DNA from: Prosopocoilus inquinatus
Taxonomy: Eukaryota > Arthropoda > Insecta > Coleoptera > Lucanidae
Length of the DNA stretch: 64,000 bases
Direction of reading: 5' to 3'
Assembly (NCBI GenBank): GCA_036172665.1
Contig: CM069872.1
Location: 52,996,101-53,060,100 of the forward strand
Every line of letters starts with the position of its first letter. The first letter of the stretch is position 1. The notes beneath the pieces are model-generated. The model was not told the DNA's origin. It searched no databases and saw nothing but the letters and a program-made list of their open reading frames with translations. Below are positions 33,881 through 46,719 of the stretch, piece by piece. The translations under genes were made by a program, and so were the position numbers.

Positions 33881-34695
33881 ACTCGGACAACAGATGGCGC
33901 TTTAATAAGGAAAGCAAACAGCTGTCATTGATGTTATTGTTTGTTTTTGTTAAAAATCGGAACAGAAAGAAACGAAAGCAAATTCAAAAAACCGAATTGT
34001 CCTGCGCAAAAAAAATAACAACAAACAAAAGAGAAACACCAACAAAATACGTACAAGGCATAAAGCGAAAAGAAAACAAAGGAACATCGATAAGCTGAAC
34101 GAAAAGCAACAGTTTTCCCAACGAATCAAAAAATTCGCAGAAAGTCAAATTAAAAAAAGAAAAACAGAAGAGAAACCAACGACGAAATACAGTATGTAAA
34201 ACAAAAGAAGATCACAACTGAGATGGACGCGAAACAAATGAAAAACGATAAACTATGTACAAAAAAAAACGTCAATAAAATGCAAGCAATAAAATCGATT
34301 AGAAAAACAAAAGAGAGATACACAGGACGAAAACGTAAAAAACAGAAAAAAAACAAAAGAAGAGCGACTAAAATGAACAAAAAGCGAATTAAAAAAAACA
34401 ATAGTAGAAAACAAAAGACAACTGTCAACAACAAAAAACTGGGTCAATAAATGCTTTAAAATTAAAAAAAAAATTGAAAAATTCAAAATTGTAAATGTCG
34501 ATCAAAAACTGTGAAAAATCAAAAATGAACAAAATATAATTACGAAATCAGAAAATGAATTTAAAGAAAAAAAACAAGAAACACTAGGAACAAAACAAAC
34601 TTAAAATCGACGAAGTTTTTGCGAAAAATTAAAAAAAAAAAAACAATAAAAAAACATAAAACTGTTGTAAGTGTCGATCAAAAACCGTTTTCCGG
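33881..34695 (+). repeat. lysine-rich dispersed repeat (family C), copy 2
   Basis: Starts with CACTCGGACAACAGATGGCG and is closely matched by 40710-41480 over about 750 bp, so the two are segmental duplicates. Shared landmarks are GAACATCGATAAGCTGAACG, AAAAAATTCG(C/T)AGAAA and ATGGAC(A/G)CGAAACAAATG. It carries open frames on both strands because of its extreme purine bias. Confidence 0.7.
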
Positions 34696-34696
34696 A

Positions 34697-37600
34697 CGAA
34701 TCGAAAAATTCGTAGAAAATTGTAAAAAGTCAAATTAGAAAAAAAAAAACACAAAAACAAAAACAAAAGAGAAATGAACACGCTCCTAATGGGGCGGAAA
34801 CATATACTGAAACACTCCGTATATGATTTGAAATATGAGTCACGCACAGAATTCGAGCGCACAAAAAAAACGGAAAACTCAAAAAAAAATTTCTTCTTTG
34901 TAAGTATCAAACTGGCGTTTACGATAATTGGAGCGGTATGTACCGGTAAATCTATTCTCTCACTCTTACTTGCATTAAACGCATTCGTTCCATCTCACTT
35001 TTCTACCCCAATCCATGTACCACTAATTATTACGCGTTTACGATACATAATTGGAGCGATACATGGATCGGGGTAGAAAAGTAAGATGGAACGAATGCGT
35101 TTAATGCAAGTAAGAGTGAGAGAATAGATTCACCGGTATGTACCGCTCCACATATCGTAAATGCCTATCGTAAACGCCTAATGCAGTGATGCCAACGTAG
35201 CCCTTTTGGGGCTAGATTTTGCTCTTTTGTGAGAGATTTGTCCCTGTAAATTTTCAAATAGCCCTTGAGGGTTATTTTAGCCCCAAAATAAATTTTTGTT
35301 CAATTAATATTCTTTTAATTTTATTTTATTTATCGTATTTTTTAAATTTAAAAATTGTTAAAAGTACAGTTTCTCTTATTTATTTTTACAAGAATTTATT
35401 TATTTATTTATTTATTGTTACAAATTAGGCGTATAGTATTATACACTTGGTGGCCTAATAATCAAACATAATTACTTACATCTTAATTTTTAATTTTGTT
35501 TACACAATTTTCTAATAATTTAATCAAATATTTTTCATTTAAATCATTCCATTCTTGTACAGGGTGGATTAATTTCGATGTCTCTTATGGGCATCTCCGT
35601 AACTATAAGTGATAGAAAAAAACTAGTGGCCGAGTCTCGATCTCTTTTTTGGAGATTAAGTCAAAAGCGTAAACAAAAATTGGCTAACTTCTTTTGTTTT
35701 CAAGTTATGGTCAAAAATTGACATTTTCGACTTTTCGTTTTTCGGTCATATCTCGTTTATTTTTAGAGATATTAGAAAACTGTTTGATCATTATTACGAC
35801 ACTTTTTGGAATACATTTCAGTGGTGTAGTTGCTTTTTTAATATTTACTTAAATTTTCAAGTTATAACATAAAGTTATATTTTTCTAAATAGAAATCACA
35901 GTAGGCAATGCCCTCATTAAATAGAGATTTTTTTTCTGTTTTCAAAAATATATACTTTGTTGGGTTTATTTCTTATAATTAATAGGAAAAACTGTCATTT
36001 TTATTATTATCCTTGCGTAAATATCCTAGTCTCAGTAGGCTGGGTTCAATACGGAGCAGATTTTTTATTTTATTAAATTTTAACGAGCTTTCAAATATTT
36101 TCAAAGTTTTAGCTGCGTAAATAAATTCGTGTAGGCGTTAATTTACAAATGTTTTATCGCTTTCAGCGACCGTTCTGCTAAGAGTTTCTGTATAACTTTC
36201 TATTGAAAATGATCATTCAATTTATAGAAAAATTGTTTTCAATCTTTAAACAGTGAAAATTGCTCCAATACTCAACGTTTCACTATCGGTTTATAGCTTC
36301 GTTAGAAAGAAACGTTGAACGTTCCTGTAATTTTCACATGTCTTTTTAAAATTGAAAACAATTTTTATACAATTTCCATCGGACAAGAAACGACTTCAAT
36401 AAAAAAATTTGTAATTGAAATCGACTCTTGTTCGATGAAGTATGTGAGAGAAAATAGTTTTCAAACTTTAAAACGGACACTGTGAAATCGCAAGAACACT
36501 CTACGTTTCGCTATCCCTCCATAGTTTCGTCAGGAGTGAAAAAATGTAAATAAACAAGTTGTCAAGAGAAGCGAAAAGATAACATGATTTTACACTAAAA
36601 TACAAGTTGTTTGGATAAACATAAAGGTAATAATAACTAAATTAGAACTAATTTAAGCTTTCTTTTTTTTTGTTTCTCTTGAGTTATATTTTATTAAAAA
36701 CACGAAAAACAAAAACAAACACACAAATAGTAAAATATAACAAAATCGGACATGTATCAAACTAAATTTGCGTGCATTCATATTTAATAAAAACAAAAAA
36801 GCTTTTGCCAGATCAGTCGCGATGGGTGCTATATTTCTCAAACGGAATTTTGTAAAATAAAGTGAATATGAAATTCTTTACGCGGCCAAAACTGCCTAAA
36901 GGTTTGAAAGTTCGTTAAAATTTAATAAAAATAAAAAAAAAATTGGCACTGCACTGAAGCCAGCCTACTGAGACGCAAGGCTAATAACAAAAATCGCATT
37001 TTTCCTATTAATTATAAGAAATAAACCCAACAAAGTATATATTTTTGAAAACAGAAAAAAAATCTCTATTTAATGAGGGCATTGCCTACTATGATTTCTA
37101 TTTAAAAAAATATAACTTTGTTATAACTTGAAAATTTAAGTAAATATTAAGAAAGCAACTACACCACTGAATTGTATTCCAAAAAGTGTCCTAATAATGA
37201 TCAAACAGTTTTCTAATATCTCTAAAAATAAACGAGATATGACCGAAAAACGAAAAGTCGAAAATGTCAATTCTTGACCATAACTTGAAAACAAAAGAAG
37301 ATAGCCAATTTTTGTTTACGCTGTTGACTTAATCTCCAAAAAAGAGATCGAGACTTGGCCGCTAGTTTTTTTTCTATCTCTTATAGTTACGGAGATGCCC
37401 ATAAGAGACATCGAAATTAATCCACCCTGTACAAGAATGGAATGATTTAAATGAAAAATATTTGATTAAATTATTAGAAAATTGTGTAAACAAAATTAAA
37501 AATTAAGATGTAAGTAATTATGTTTGATTATTAGGCCACCAAGTGTATAATACTATACGCTTAATTTGTAACAATAAATAAATAAATAAATAAATTCTTG

Positions 37601-38272
37601 TAAAAATAAATAAGAGAAACTGTACTTTTAACAATTTTTAAATTTTAAAAATTCGATAAATAAAATAAAATTAAAAGAATATTAATTGAACAAAAATTAA
37701 TTTTGGGGCTAAAATAACCCTCAAGGGCTATTTGAAAATTTACAGGGTCAAATCTCTCAGAAAAGAGCAAAATCTAGCCCCGAAAGGGCTACGTTGGCAT
37801 CACTGCATTAGGCGTTTACGATAGGCGTTTACGATATGTGGAGCGGTATATACCGGTTAATCTATTCTCTCACTCTTACTTGCATTAAACGCATTCGTTC
37901 CATCTTACTTTTCTACCCCGATCCATGTACCCTCCAATTATGTATCGTAAACGTGTAAACGCATTTAAATGGATTGGGGTAGAAAAGTGAGATGGAACGA
38001 ATGCGTTTAATGCAAGTAAGAGTGAGAGAATAGATTTACCGGTACATACCACTCCAATTATCGTAAACGCCAGTTTGATACTTACAAAAAAAAAAAATTG
38101 AGTTTTCCGTTTTTTTTGCGCGCTCGAATTCTGTGCGTGACTCATATTTCAAATGATATACGGAGTGTTTCAGAATATGTTTCCGTCCCGTTAGGAGCGT
38201 ATTCATTTCTCTTTTGTTTTTGTTTTTTTCTAATTTGACTTTTTACTATTTTCTCCAATTTTTTCGATTCGA
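34697..38272. repeat. 3.5-kb palindrome (large inverted repeat)
   Basis: The left arm (about 34697-36180) and right arm (about 36790-38272) are reverse complements, with best identity in the outer 1.2 kb. Outer landmarks are GAAATGAACACGCTCCTAA on the left and TTAGGAGCGTATTCATTTC on the right. Each arm holds a smaller inverted pair (CACTCTTACTTGCATTAAAC and GTTTAATGCAAGTAAGAGTG), a hAT-like CAGTGATGCCAACGTAGCCC tract, and TACAGGGTGGATTAATTTCG facing inward. The centre (36180-36790) is weakly related or unique. No transposase frame was found. Confidence 0.85.
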
Positions 38273-38640
38273 GACTTGGCCGCTAGTTTTTTTCTATCTC
38301 TTATAGTTACGGAGATGCCCATAAGAGACATCGAAATTAATCCACCCTGTACAGTTTTAGGAAAAAAATCAAGATCAAATTTCAGTTTTTTTTTAATGAT
38401 ATATGTATTTACATATTTTCGTTGGATTTACATTTTATTTACAGTATTTAAAATTGTTTTAAAATAAACTTTTGGCCATATGAGATTCGCAATAATATTT
38501 TTATTTGTTAGCTAATAAATCAATAAAGTTGTTTATTTTTAACCTAATGCAAACCTTTTTGGCCCTAAACCACTCAAATCTAGCCCCATTTTAGCTTCCG
38601 CCTAGCTCTTTTCTAAACGTAGAGTTGGCATCACTAGCCT
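38273..38640 (+). repeat. extra partial copy of the palindrome arm
   Basis: 38268-38351 repeats, in direct orientation, the right-arm segment at about 37348-37432 (ACTTGGCCGCTAG to AATCCACCCTGTAC). 38570-38636 carries a diverged inverted relative of the CAGTGATGCCAAC end (AGAGTTGGCATCACTAG). This could be the other end of the same hAT-like element. Confidence 0.6.
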
Positions 38641-39905
38641 AAAGTGATTGTTGTTTCGAAACCGGTCCCTCCACCACCAATAGGACGGTTAGAGTTCCTT
38701 TTCTTATGCCGTAAAGAAAAAAGCACGGATGCAAAAGTGGATGCTCGCATTATCGCAGTATTAAAGTGGCTTTTAAAATTAAAAATCGCCAGATGTACGG
38801 GTACAGGGAAAAATGTTTTTTTCGGGCAAACCTTAAAGCGTCTCCACGCAATAAAATAAGACAAAAGCACTTACCTTTTCGTAGTCATATTTTTCACTAG
38901 ACGGCGCTGGACTATTCCAACCAAATCATAACTTCGGTCTATAAATGCACGCACACGCATACGAATTATAATAACACACACGCACAAATATAAGTATTTA
39001 CAAAGTTAAACAAAATTTATTTCCGATGCGAGGTGTTCGAACGCAAATAATTTAAAAATTGCCGGACAGATTCGGATACACACATACACACACGTTTACG
39101 TACGTATTTTAAAGCGTTCTTGAAGAGAGGGAGTGCAAAAACGTTGCGTTTTTGTTTCAGAGTTCCGACAAGTGAACGCAGACTCACAGATCTCGCTTTT
39201 TTTTCCACACTTTTAAAATGTTACGAAGCGGCCAGTGCCGTCTGTCTTTACGCATGGGCGTGCAATTGTATTTTCTTTTTACGTGCCAAATAAAAAAAAA
39301 CACATTTACCAAAAAAAAAAAAAAAAGTTATGAGGCACTGTATACACGTGATACACAGGGTGTTTCGCTTAAGGTGAATTCCTAAAAAAAAAAATGTACA
39401 CGTGGATTAAAGTTAAGCTCGACCCAACAGCTGAACTCTATTCTATTTAATCCGAACGAAAGTATTAAAAATGAAAAGGCAATAAAAAATTGAAGCAAAA
39501 ACTGAAAAATGAAAAACATTTTCGTTGTCGACCCAACCTAACTGGTCTCCAACCGAGAATAAACTTTAAAACGAGTGTTAAAAAGTTTTAAAAAAAATGT
39601 ATATTAAAATTCTTCAATGGATTAAAACGAACCTCAAACAAATGTCAAGGTCAACCGAACTCACCCGACTTACATCACATTGCACTCCGAATGTCCTGCA
39701 AAAAAAAAATTACAACAAACAAAAGAGAAATAAAAGAAACACCAACAAAATACGTACAGGGTTTTTTTTTTAAATATACTTTGCTGCACCCTATCTAGAG
39801 GGTTTAATTTAGGAGCTAGGGAAAAACTTTAAGCGCAAAAGTTGTAGGGTTTTATGCCTATTATCTTTTAAAGCTGTCACAAGAAACAAAAGCGCATCGA
39901 AAATT
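38641..39905. other. intergenic, nothing firmly recognised
   Basis: A segment near 38874-38940 has an ATTTATAG acceptor and GTAAGT donor on the minus strand, but its frames contain stops, so no exon is called. CA-rich tracts lie at 38940-39100. A cluster related to the 203-bp satellite is at 39400-39690. Confidence 0.35.
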
Positions 39906-39909
39906 GGAG

Positions 39910-40205
39910 GAAAAAAATATATAATTTGTGAAATATTTGAGGTTAGGATATCAACAAATTAATGTTTAAAATATTAAGGCGGCCTGGAATTTTGTTTTTT
40001 TTTTATTATGAAAAAAATATATAATTTGTGAAATATTTGAGGTTAGGATATCAACAAATTAATGTTTAAAATATTAAGGCGGCCTGGAATTTGTTTTTTT
40101 TTTATTATGACCAAAATATATAATTTGTGAAATATTTGAGGTTAGGATATCAACAAATTAATGTTTAAAATATTAAGGCGGCCTGGAATTTGTTTTTTTT
40201 TTAAT
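39910..40205 (+). repeat. ~100-bp tandem repeat, three copies
   Basis: GAAATATTTGAGGTTAGGAT starts near 39930, 40030 and 40129. Each copy continues to AAGGCGGCCTGGAATTT and a T-run. The copies are almost identical, so the duplication is recent. Confidence 0.9.
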
Positions 40206-40705
40206 TATAAATCAGTAATCGAATTTCTATTGTTTTTTTTGCTATCTAAATCAGCCATTTACAGCTTCTGTAAGCACCTTTCCAGGCCGTCTTGATTTTT
40301 CAAAGGTAATTATGCAGATATTTTAAATTTAATTATACCACGAACGGCCACTCTAAATGTCAACATGTTATATATTTTTTTTTAAATCAGGAAAATAAGG
40401 TCTTTCTTATTAGCAAACAATATACAGGGTGTTCTATTAAAAAAAAAAAAAAACATCTTTGCCCTGAGTTTGATTTTTATAGTTTTAGTTTTTTGTTTTT
40501 TAATTTGTAATAATCCATGGCTCTTGTTATTTTTGCTCTGAATTTGATTTTCATACAATTTTAGTTTTTCTTTTTATTTCTAATTTTTAATAATTTATAG
40601 GTTTTCATGTTTTTTGCTCCGATTTTGATTTTTATGCAGTTTTAGTTTCTTGTCTTCTCTCTTCTCTCTCTCAGTTTTGGTCTTTCGGTTTTTAATTTTT
40701 AATAA
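40206..40705. other. AT-rich spacer with T-rich repeat tracts
   Basis: Begins with unique AT-rich sequence, then a TACAGGGTGTTCTATT end near 40431, then the same T-rich phrases seen at 33416-33880. No gene. Confidence 0.4.
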
Positions 40706-42010
40706 TTTTCACTCGGACAACAGATGGCGCTTTAATAAGGAAAGCAAACAGCTGTCGTTAATGTTATTGTTTGTTTTTGTTAAAAGTCGGAACAGAAAGA
40801 AACAAAAGCAAATTTAAAAACCGAACTGTCCTGCTCAAAAAAAAAAAAATGACGGCAAACAAACGAGAAACACCAACAAAATACGTGCAAGGCATAAACC
40901 GAAAATAAAACAAAGGAACATCGATAAGCTGAACGAAAAGCAACAGTTTTCCGGACGAATCAAAAAATTCGTAGAAAATTGTAGAAAGTCAAATTAAAGA
41001 AAGAAAAACAAAAGAGAAACGAACGACGAAATACAGTGGCGTAAAACAAAAGAAGATAGCAACCGAGATGGACACGAAACAAATGAAAAACGATGAACTA
41101 CGTACAAAAAAAAAAGCGTCAATAAAACGCAAGCAATCAAATCGATTAGAAAAACAAAAGAGAGATACGCAGGACGAAAACGAAAAAAAAACAGGAAAAA
41201 AAAAAAGAAGAACGACTAAAATGAACAAAAAGCAAATTAATCTTCAGACGAAAAATTAAAAAAAAAAAAAAACAATAGAAAACAAATGAAAATTGACAAC
41301 AGAAAAAAAACTGGGTCAATAAATGCTTTAAAATTCGAAAAATTCAAAATTCGAAATTGTAAATGTCGATCAAAAACTGTGAAAAATCAAAAATGAAGAA
41401 AATATAATTACGAAATCATAAAATGAATTAAAACAAAACAAAAGAGACACTCGGAACAAAACAAGAAATAAAGTCGACGAAGTTTTTTTTGCAAATAAAA
41501 CTGAACTCGAAAGAGAACTGCGAAAAGGAGACGATCAAATGCGAAAACAGAATCGATTAGAGAGAAGAAAAATGCGAAAAACAGAGAGAAAAAAAACAAA
41601 AGAAAAACGGATAGCCAAGAAAAGTGTCTGAAAAATAAAAGGTTCGTAGAAAATAAAAGCAAAAAACTATAAATTCCGATAATACGTTAAAAAAACGAAA
41701 AAAAATGAAAAGACAACAACTGTCATGAACACAAAACAACTAAGAAAAACCACAAGTTACATAAGTGAACAAAACAAAAAACTACAACTGTTATGGACAT
41801 AAACACAAATAAAAAAAAAGAGAAATTATTTTGATAAGAAAAGGAAAACTAAACACTAAAAAACAGAAAGAAAAAACAAAAGAAGATTGATGACTAAGAT
41901 GAACAAAAAACAAATTAATCTCCAAACGAGAAAGAAAAAGAAAACTAGCAGAAGAGAAGATAACTGCAAAAAAAAAAGCGTCGGTCAACAAAATGTTTTA
42001 ATTAATTGAT
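40706..42010 (+). repeat. lysine-rich dispersed repeat (family C), copy 3
   Basis: Longest copy of the family. It begins with the ACAGATGGCGC phrase, follows copy 2 closely for about 750 bp, then continues with further diverged internal repeats (AAAACAAAAGAAGATTG, ATGAACAAAAAACAAATTAA). The peptide MDTKQMKNDELRTKK is readable near 41068. Similar peptides occur near 34223 and 13331. Confidence 0.7.
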
Positions 42011-44404
42011 TAATTAATCAATTAAAAAAAAAAATAAACATAAATACCACCGTACTGAAATGGACGAGAAAAAAAATCGAAAGTCCTTGAAAATGAAAGC
42101 GAACTCGTAGAAAACAAAAGAGAACTGTAAAAACAAGCCTGTAAAATGCCAAGAACCAATTCGATCAAAAAGAGAAGAATGCGAAAAACAAGAGAAGAAT
42201 GGATGGACAGTAAATAAATGAATAACCAAGCCCGACAATCGGCGGTTCGGCTTGACACAATCACCAACATTAAGAAATGAAAACTCCAAAAACTCAAAAC
42301 AAAACAAAAATATTTGTAGTTTATTTCGAAAAATTCAAAAATTCCCTAGACTTAATGATTTTCTGCAATTTTTTCCCATTTCGTTTGAAGTAATCACCAG
42401 ATTTAACGGCTGTTCCCTTATGTTGGCAACACTGTGTTACAGAGAACTTCACAGAACTTTCGCTAGATGTCGGCGACTTCGCCGCGATTTTCTCGAATTG
42501 TAAAATGCAGTTAACCTCAAAACAAAACCAATTTAAAATGGGACTACTATACACAACGATTGAAACTGTGATTACTCGCTGTTATTAAAAAAAAAAAAAG
42601 AGTAACTCTTTTCTGAGGTAGATTTAAATAAGACACTGAGCGAATAATCACGGTGTTTATTTTTTTTTTGTTGTTCTTGTGTTGTTAATCGTTGGTTAAC
42701 CGGTGTCGGTTTCGAATTTGATTGGTTCTTATGTGGGTTCCACGTGCGCGCCCTCTGCGAAACTCGCACTTGCTTTATTTATGTGCGCTCATGTGGTTTA
42801 TAACTGTCTCGTTGTTCGTGTTATTAATCGCAAGTGCATTGTAATTTGCGTCCGCATGCGTTTTCCTGTGTCTCTTTTTTTCTGTGTGTTTGTGTGTGTG
42901 TGTGTTTGTGTGTGAATTTACCCTCCCGATTGGTTAATACAATTCGAATGGGCAGTCGGATCGGCACGAAAGATGGAGCTGGTTTTCGTTCAAGCCAGTT
43001 TTTTTTTTAGTTTCAGAGCAACACGAGCACAATTTTTAAATTGTTACCACCAAAAGATTTAAAAGCTAATACTCCTGGATTCCAACATCGTAATACTGGT
43101 AACAGATAGCGTTGTCTTTGGACAACTGGTTGCCACGGCTGAACTTGGTGGAGAATGGGCGGGGTAACTAAATATAAACAAATAGGGCGCCAGGGAATTA
43201 CCTTCCCAATTGTCAAACACACTTTGATGCTTTCCCAAGGCCTCAATGTGCGCGCTTGAAGTATTCTCAATTTTCTCCAGGAGATTTTTCCTCTCTTGAT
43301 GCGTTCAAAGTAGGAGATTAACATAAGCAAAACACGTTCAGTGATACGGTGTTTATTAACACACACATACACTAGTTGAACAAAATTTAACAATGTTTAA
43401 ACTGTAACCTATCAAAACTTTAAATGATAGCCATAATACGCGGGATGGACAGATCTGACCTCACAATCGGTGCTCCAAAGACACCACGAAATTTACGTAG
43501 ACGTTACTTAAATATTAAACTAAGTTACGAACTATTAAATACGTAAGTTGCTTTCGTGTCCGGTAAAATAGTCGGCATGCAATTCGAATCAAAATAATAA
43601 TGGTATACGTCACTCTTTGTCGCTCAGCTGAGCTCCAGTTCCTGCGAGAAGCGTAAGATGTCACTAGTTGGTAGGCGCCGCTTCGTTCCAAGACGATTTT
43701 CAATCAGCAATGCTGCCAACGGCGGTCCAACTCCAGATGTCTGTCTCGCTCTAATGTCGCAACGGAGTCCAGCGATTCAAACACAGGTGCGTTTCGTATT
43801 CGAAATGTTCACATACCCATTCGGGAACTGATACCAACGCTCAGTACTAATACTAATGCAATCAGTAACAATAACCATCAACAAACAAACGACTCTGAAA
43901 GGGGGCGAAAAAAACAACCATTAACCACGTGTAACGAACGAATTAATTAAACATACCTGCTACTTAGCAAACTCGTTGGACGTGAACGTATAAACGTTCC
44001 ACAAGACTCGGAAGAGATATTTGCTTCCGGAAAATCCGTAGAAAAGTGGTTTTGTTTAAACAAACACAAACCGTCGATAGCACTGAATATGCGTCTGCCC
44101 TCGCCCGAGTCAGAAGAAGGAATGCCCGTAATACACAATGGCCGCTGAAGAAGATGATTTCCGTTTTATAGACTACACAAAATGGCCAAACCAATGGGAA
44201 AATTATGACGTCAGAAGACGGAGATTAAACACCAATAAGAAATTATTAATTTGAAAGAATCGCTTCCTGCCGCGAATGTTACAGCGTTGCCAGATGACAC
44301 AACGCCGAGCGTTGCCGGTAGGCGTCCAGTAGCAACGTTGCCAGTTCTTAGCCGAATCGGAAATAAATGCGTAATAACAAAATCGACTGTAACAAAATCA
44401 GAGT
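42011..44404. other. intergenic, nothing recognised
   Basis: Several open frames on both strands (up to 126 codons at 43013-43393, minus) have no motif or splice support. A GT-rich tract lies at about 42878-42915. GTTGCCA-rich sequence lies near 44280-44350. Confidence 0.35.
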
Positions 44405-44512
44405 TGGGGGGGGGGAGAAGTAATCACGAAGACGTGCAGGAGAAGTAATCGCAAAACATGGGAGAAAGGAGAAGTAATCACGAAAACGTACAAGAGAAGT
44501 AATAGCTATGAA
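44405..44512 (-). repeat. 25-bp minisatellite fragment beside poly-G
   Basis: Four degenerate units of GGAGAAGTAATCACGAAGAC type follow a poly-G run at about 44405-44414. It has the same arrangement as the copy at 30963. Confidence 0.8.
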
Positions 44513-45387
44513 TTTATTCTGAACGTCTAGCGTAGGGTTCTTCATACGACGTCACTTGCATTTCTAACCTCACTTTAACTCAAAGAAGACATTTCAAATG
44601 AACGTTTATTACCGAATATTTATATTAAGTATAAATATTAGAAGAAGAAAAAATGCAGGAGCAGCTTTCGACTTTCATTAGTTAGGTTAATCGTCAACTT
44701 ATCAAAGTTGTCAAATTCAAATGATGTTAATCACGACATGCATTCCCGACAACAAAAGCCTGCTACAGCCTACTTGACCGTTTTTTTTTTTATTATTGAA
44801 CACTCGTTACCTACAGCATTTATTTATTTATTTGGAACTTGAGAAACTTTTAAAAACCTCGTACAAGCTTATTATTAAACAAAGGCACTCAACGTACGTC
44901 TTAGAACGTAGAACTTTTTTTATCTACTGCGTGTTTCTGTTTTATATTTAATAAGTCGGTTTATCTGCTTTGTGTGTTTTGGAAGTTAGTTGTAAAATCT
45001 GTATCTTCTCCTCGAGACAATGGAGAAGGCGAGGGGGACATAATCCGGCGACTGTTTTCGGCTGGCGCTTCTTGCATTCTCGCGGTTTGTTCCGTGGACT
45101 GGAAAGATTAATACTCGTGGAACGCGTTCCGAAATACCCGAAGTTGTTGTTTTGAACTTATGTACATAATTAAGACGAGCACAAGCAAGCCGCACGCTTG
45201 CCAAGGTACAAACCGAAGAGGAAAGAAAAACAAACTCTTGCGTTCTGGGGTCTGTTTCTTAAAAGAGTTATTATCATTTCTTGGTGGTGGTATACACGCT
45301 GCGGAAACAAAAAAGAAAAGATCAAAAGACGTCAGTGGAGGAGTTTGAGGTAATACATAGTTCCAAGACGTCGTCGCCTACAATTCT
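44513..45387. other. intergenic, nothing recognised
   Basis: Open frames of 60-70 codons without motifs. No repeat copy was recognised. Confidence 0.35.
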
Positions 45388-45700
45388 TCTCGTTGTATAC
45401 AGGGTCGATCAGTCAAGCTGAGAACACAAAAATACAAATACAATGCGCACATTGTAATTGCCTATGTTCACAACTCACGACAACGACCGGTATGCAACGG
45501 GCGTCGAACTTTTCCGTGCTGCTTGATTTAACGGCTACACTTCTTCTCGATATATAAAGGTTGTTAGATCAAATTGAAAACACAGAAATACAAATACAAT
45601 GTACAAATAATGCTCGCCCATGTACTCAACTTACGACAACGACCGGTATGCAGCAGTAACCGTCTTTAACATCGAACGGAGTCGTTTATAATTCCATTAA
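45388..45700 (+). repeat. 155-bp tandem duplication
   Basis: CTTCTCG begins two similar units at about 45388 and 45543. Both contain AATACAAATACAATG and ACGACAACGACCGGTATGCA. Confidence 0.75.
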
Positions 45701-46140
45701 AAATTTGATTACGGCGAACATTGTTTAAGGATTCGAGTAAACGAAGCGGCGGCAATTTTTTTCTTCTTCTTCTTTTCTTTTTTTCTGGCAGCGCCTTATT
45801 TATTCAAGATCTAGCAAAACAAGATCGAATAAAACGCGAGGAACGCGCGCTGCTACGCTACGGCCGGCACCGTAATAAAATTCCTCCTTTATGTGGTTCA
45901 TCAAGCGTGCATAATATTTCTATTCGGAGCAGATGGCGCCTTAGAACTGTACCCGCCGCCGCGCCCCCCTCGCCCCGCCGCCCATGTGAGAGCGTGCGAG
46001 TTCGCTTCGGTTTTTCTCTTTCGATCTCCAAGAGCTTCTTCGGCGAGATATTAAAATTCATACTTGCTACGTTCACTTCAGCATCGATTAATTAAATGTA
46101 TTTATAGTCTTACAAGTATTATTTTTTGAAGGACATTCGT
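45701..46140. other. intergenic, nothing recognised
   Basis: The 124-codon + frame at 45721-46095 has no motif and is probably chance in a GC-richer patch. Confidence 0.35.
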
Positions 46141-46149
46141 CTGAGAAGC

Positions 46150-46250
46150 CTTCATCACATCAGTCATGAGCGTAAATTACAGATCGTTTGTGGATATTGT
46201 AAATGAAATGGGCCCCAGGACGCTTCCCTGCGGCACTCTCGCTTTTCAGT
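46150..46250 (-). pseudogene. LINE reverse-transcriptase relic
   Basis: On the minus strand the frame reads ARVPQGSVLGPISF and then a TNDL-like phrase before a stop. (A/G)VPQGSVLGP is a conserved reverse-transcriptase core motif of non-LTR retrotransposons. Only this short island is readable. Related phrases on the same strand recur at about 47250-47310 and 47530-47590. Confidence 0.6.
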
Positions 46251-46299
46251 GTGAAGATTTCTGACCACTATTTATTTCAAACTTAAGTGGCGACATCCT

Positions 46300-46500
46300 G
46301 CAATCGTTCTTTGACCTGATATTGCATAAGAATTGACAAATTCGAGTCAGAGAGAAAATGTGTGTTTCCGTTCCCTCTTCCAGTATGAGCCGTTACATCA
46401 TTGGGTTCACCTCACCATCAAATTCAAGCCAGTTTGCTACATAATAAGTCATCCCATGCAAGGCGGCCATGCTTGCAACAATTTTTTTTACGATTTATTT
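46300..46500 (-). repeat. second copy of the 21.5-kb segment
   Basis: Shares GACAAATT, CATAATAAGTCA(C/T)CCCATGC and AAGGCG(A/G)CCA with 21570-21670, but has about 90 extra bases in the middle. It is adjacent to the reverse-transcriptase relic, so it may be part of the same retroelement. Confidence 0.5.
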
Positions 46501-46719
46501 CGTATAACCCTTTGTTTGCTGTCCTTGTTTCATCCGGGTACGCCATAAAATATCGAAAACTTACTGCATTCTTGCATTTCTGGAAGGCACTAAAGTGATT
46601 TTATACTTCTTTACGTCGAGTAGGTCCTTGATGTTTAAAACCCTGCATCGTCCCTGCTTTTGAATAGCCAGCGCAGGCGAATAACGCACCTTTATTTTTG
46701 AAAAAACGGTGCTCTACAT

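Noticed and set aside
38874..38940. Possible minus-strand exon with GTAAGT donor and WNSPAPSSEKYDYEK frame
   Set aside because: A stop codon lies directly before the attractive frame and no start or acceptor rescues it.
43013..43393. 126-codon minus-strand open frame
   Set aside because: No recognisable domain and no supporting signals.
45721..46095. 124-codon + open frame
   Set aside because: Composition-driven in a GC-rich patch, with no motif.
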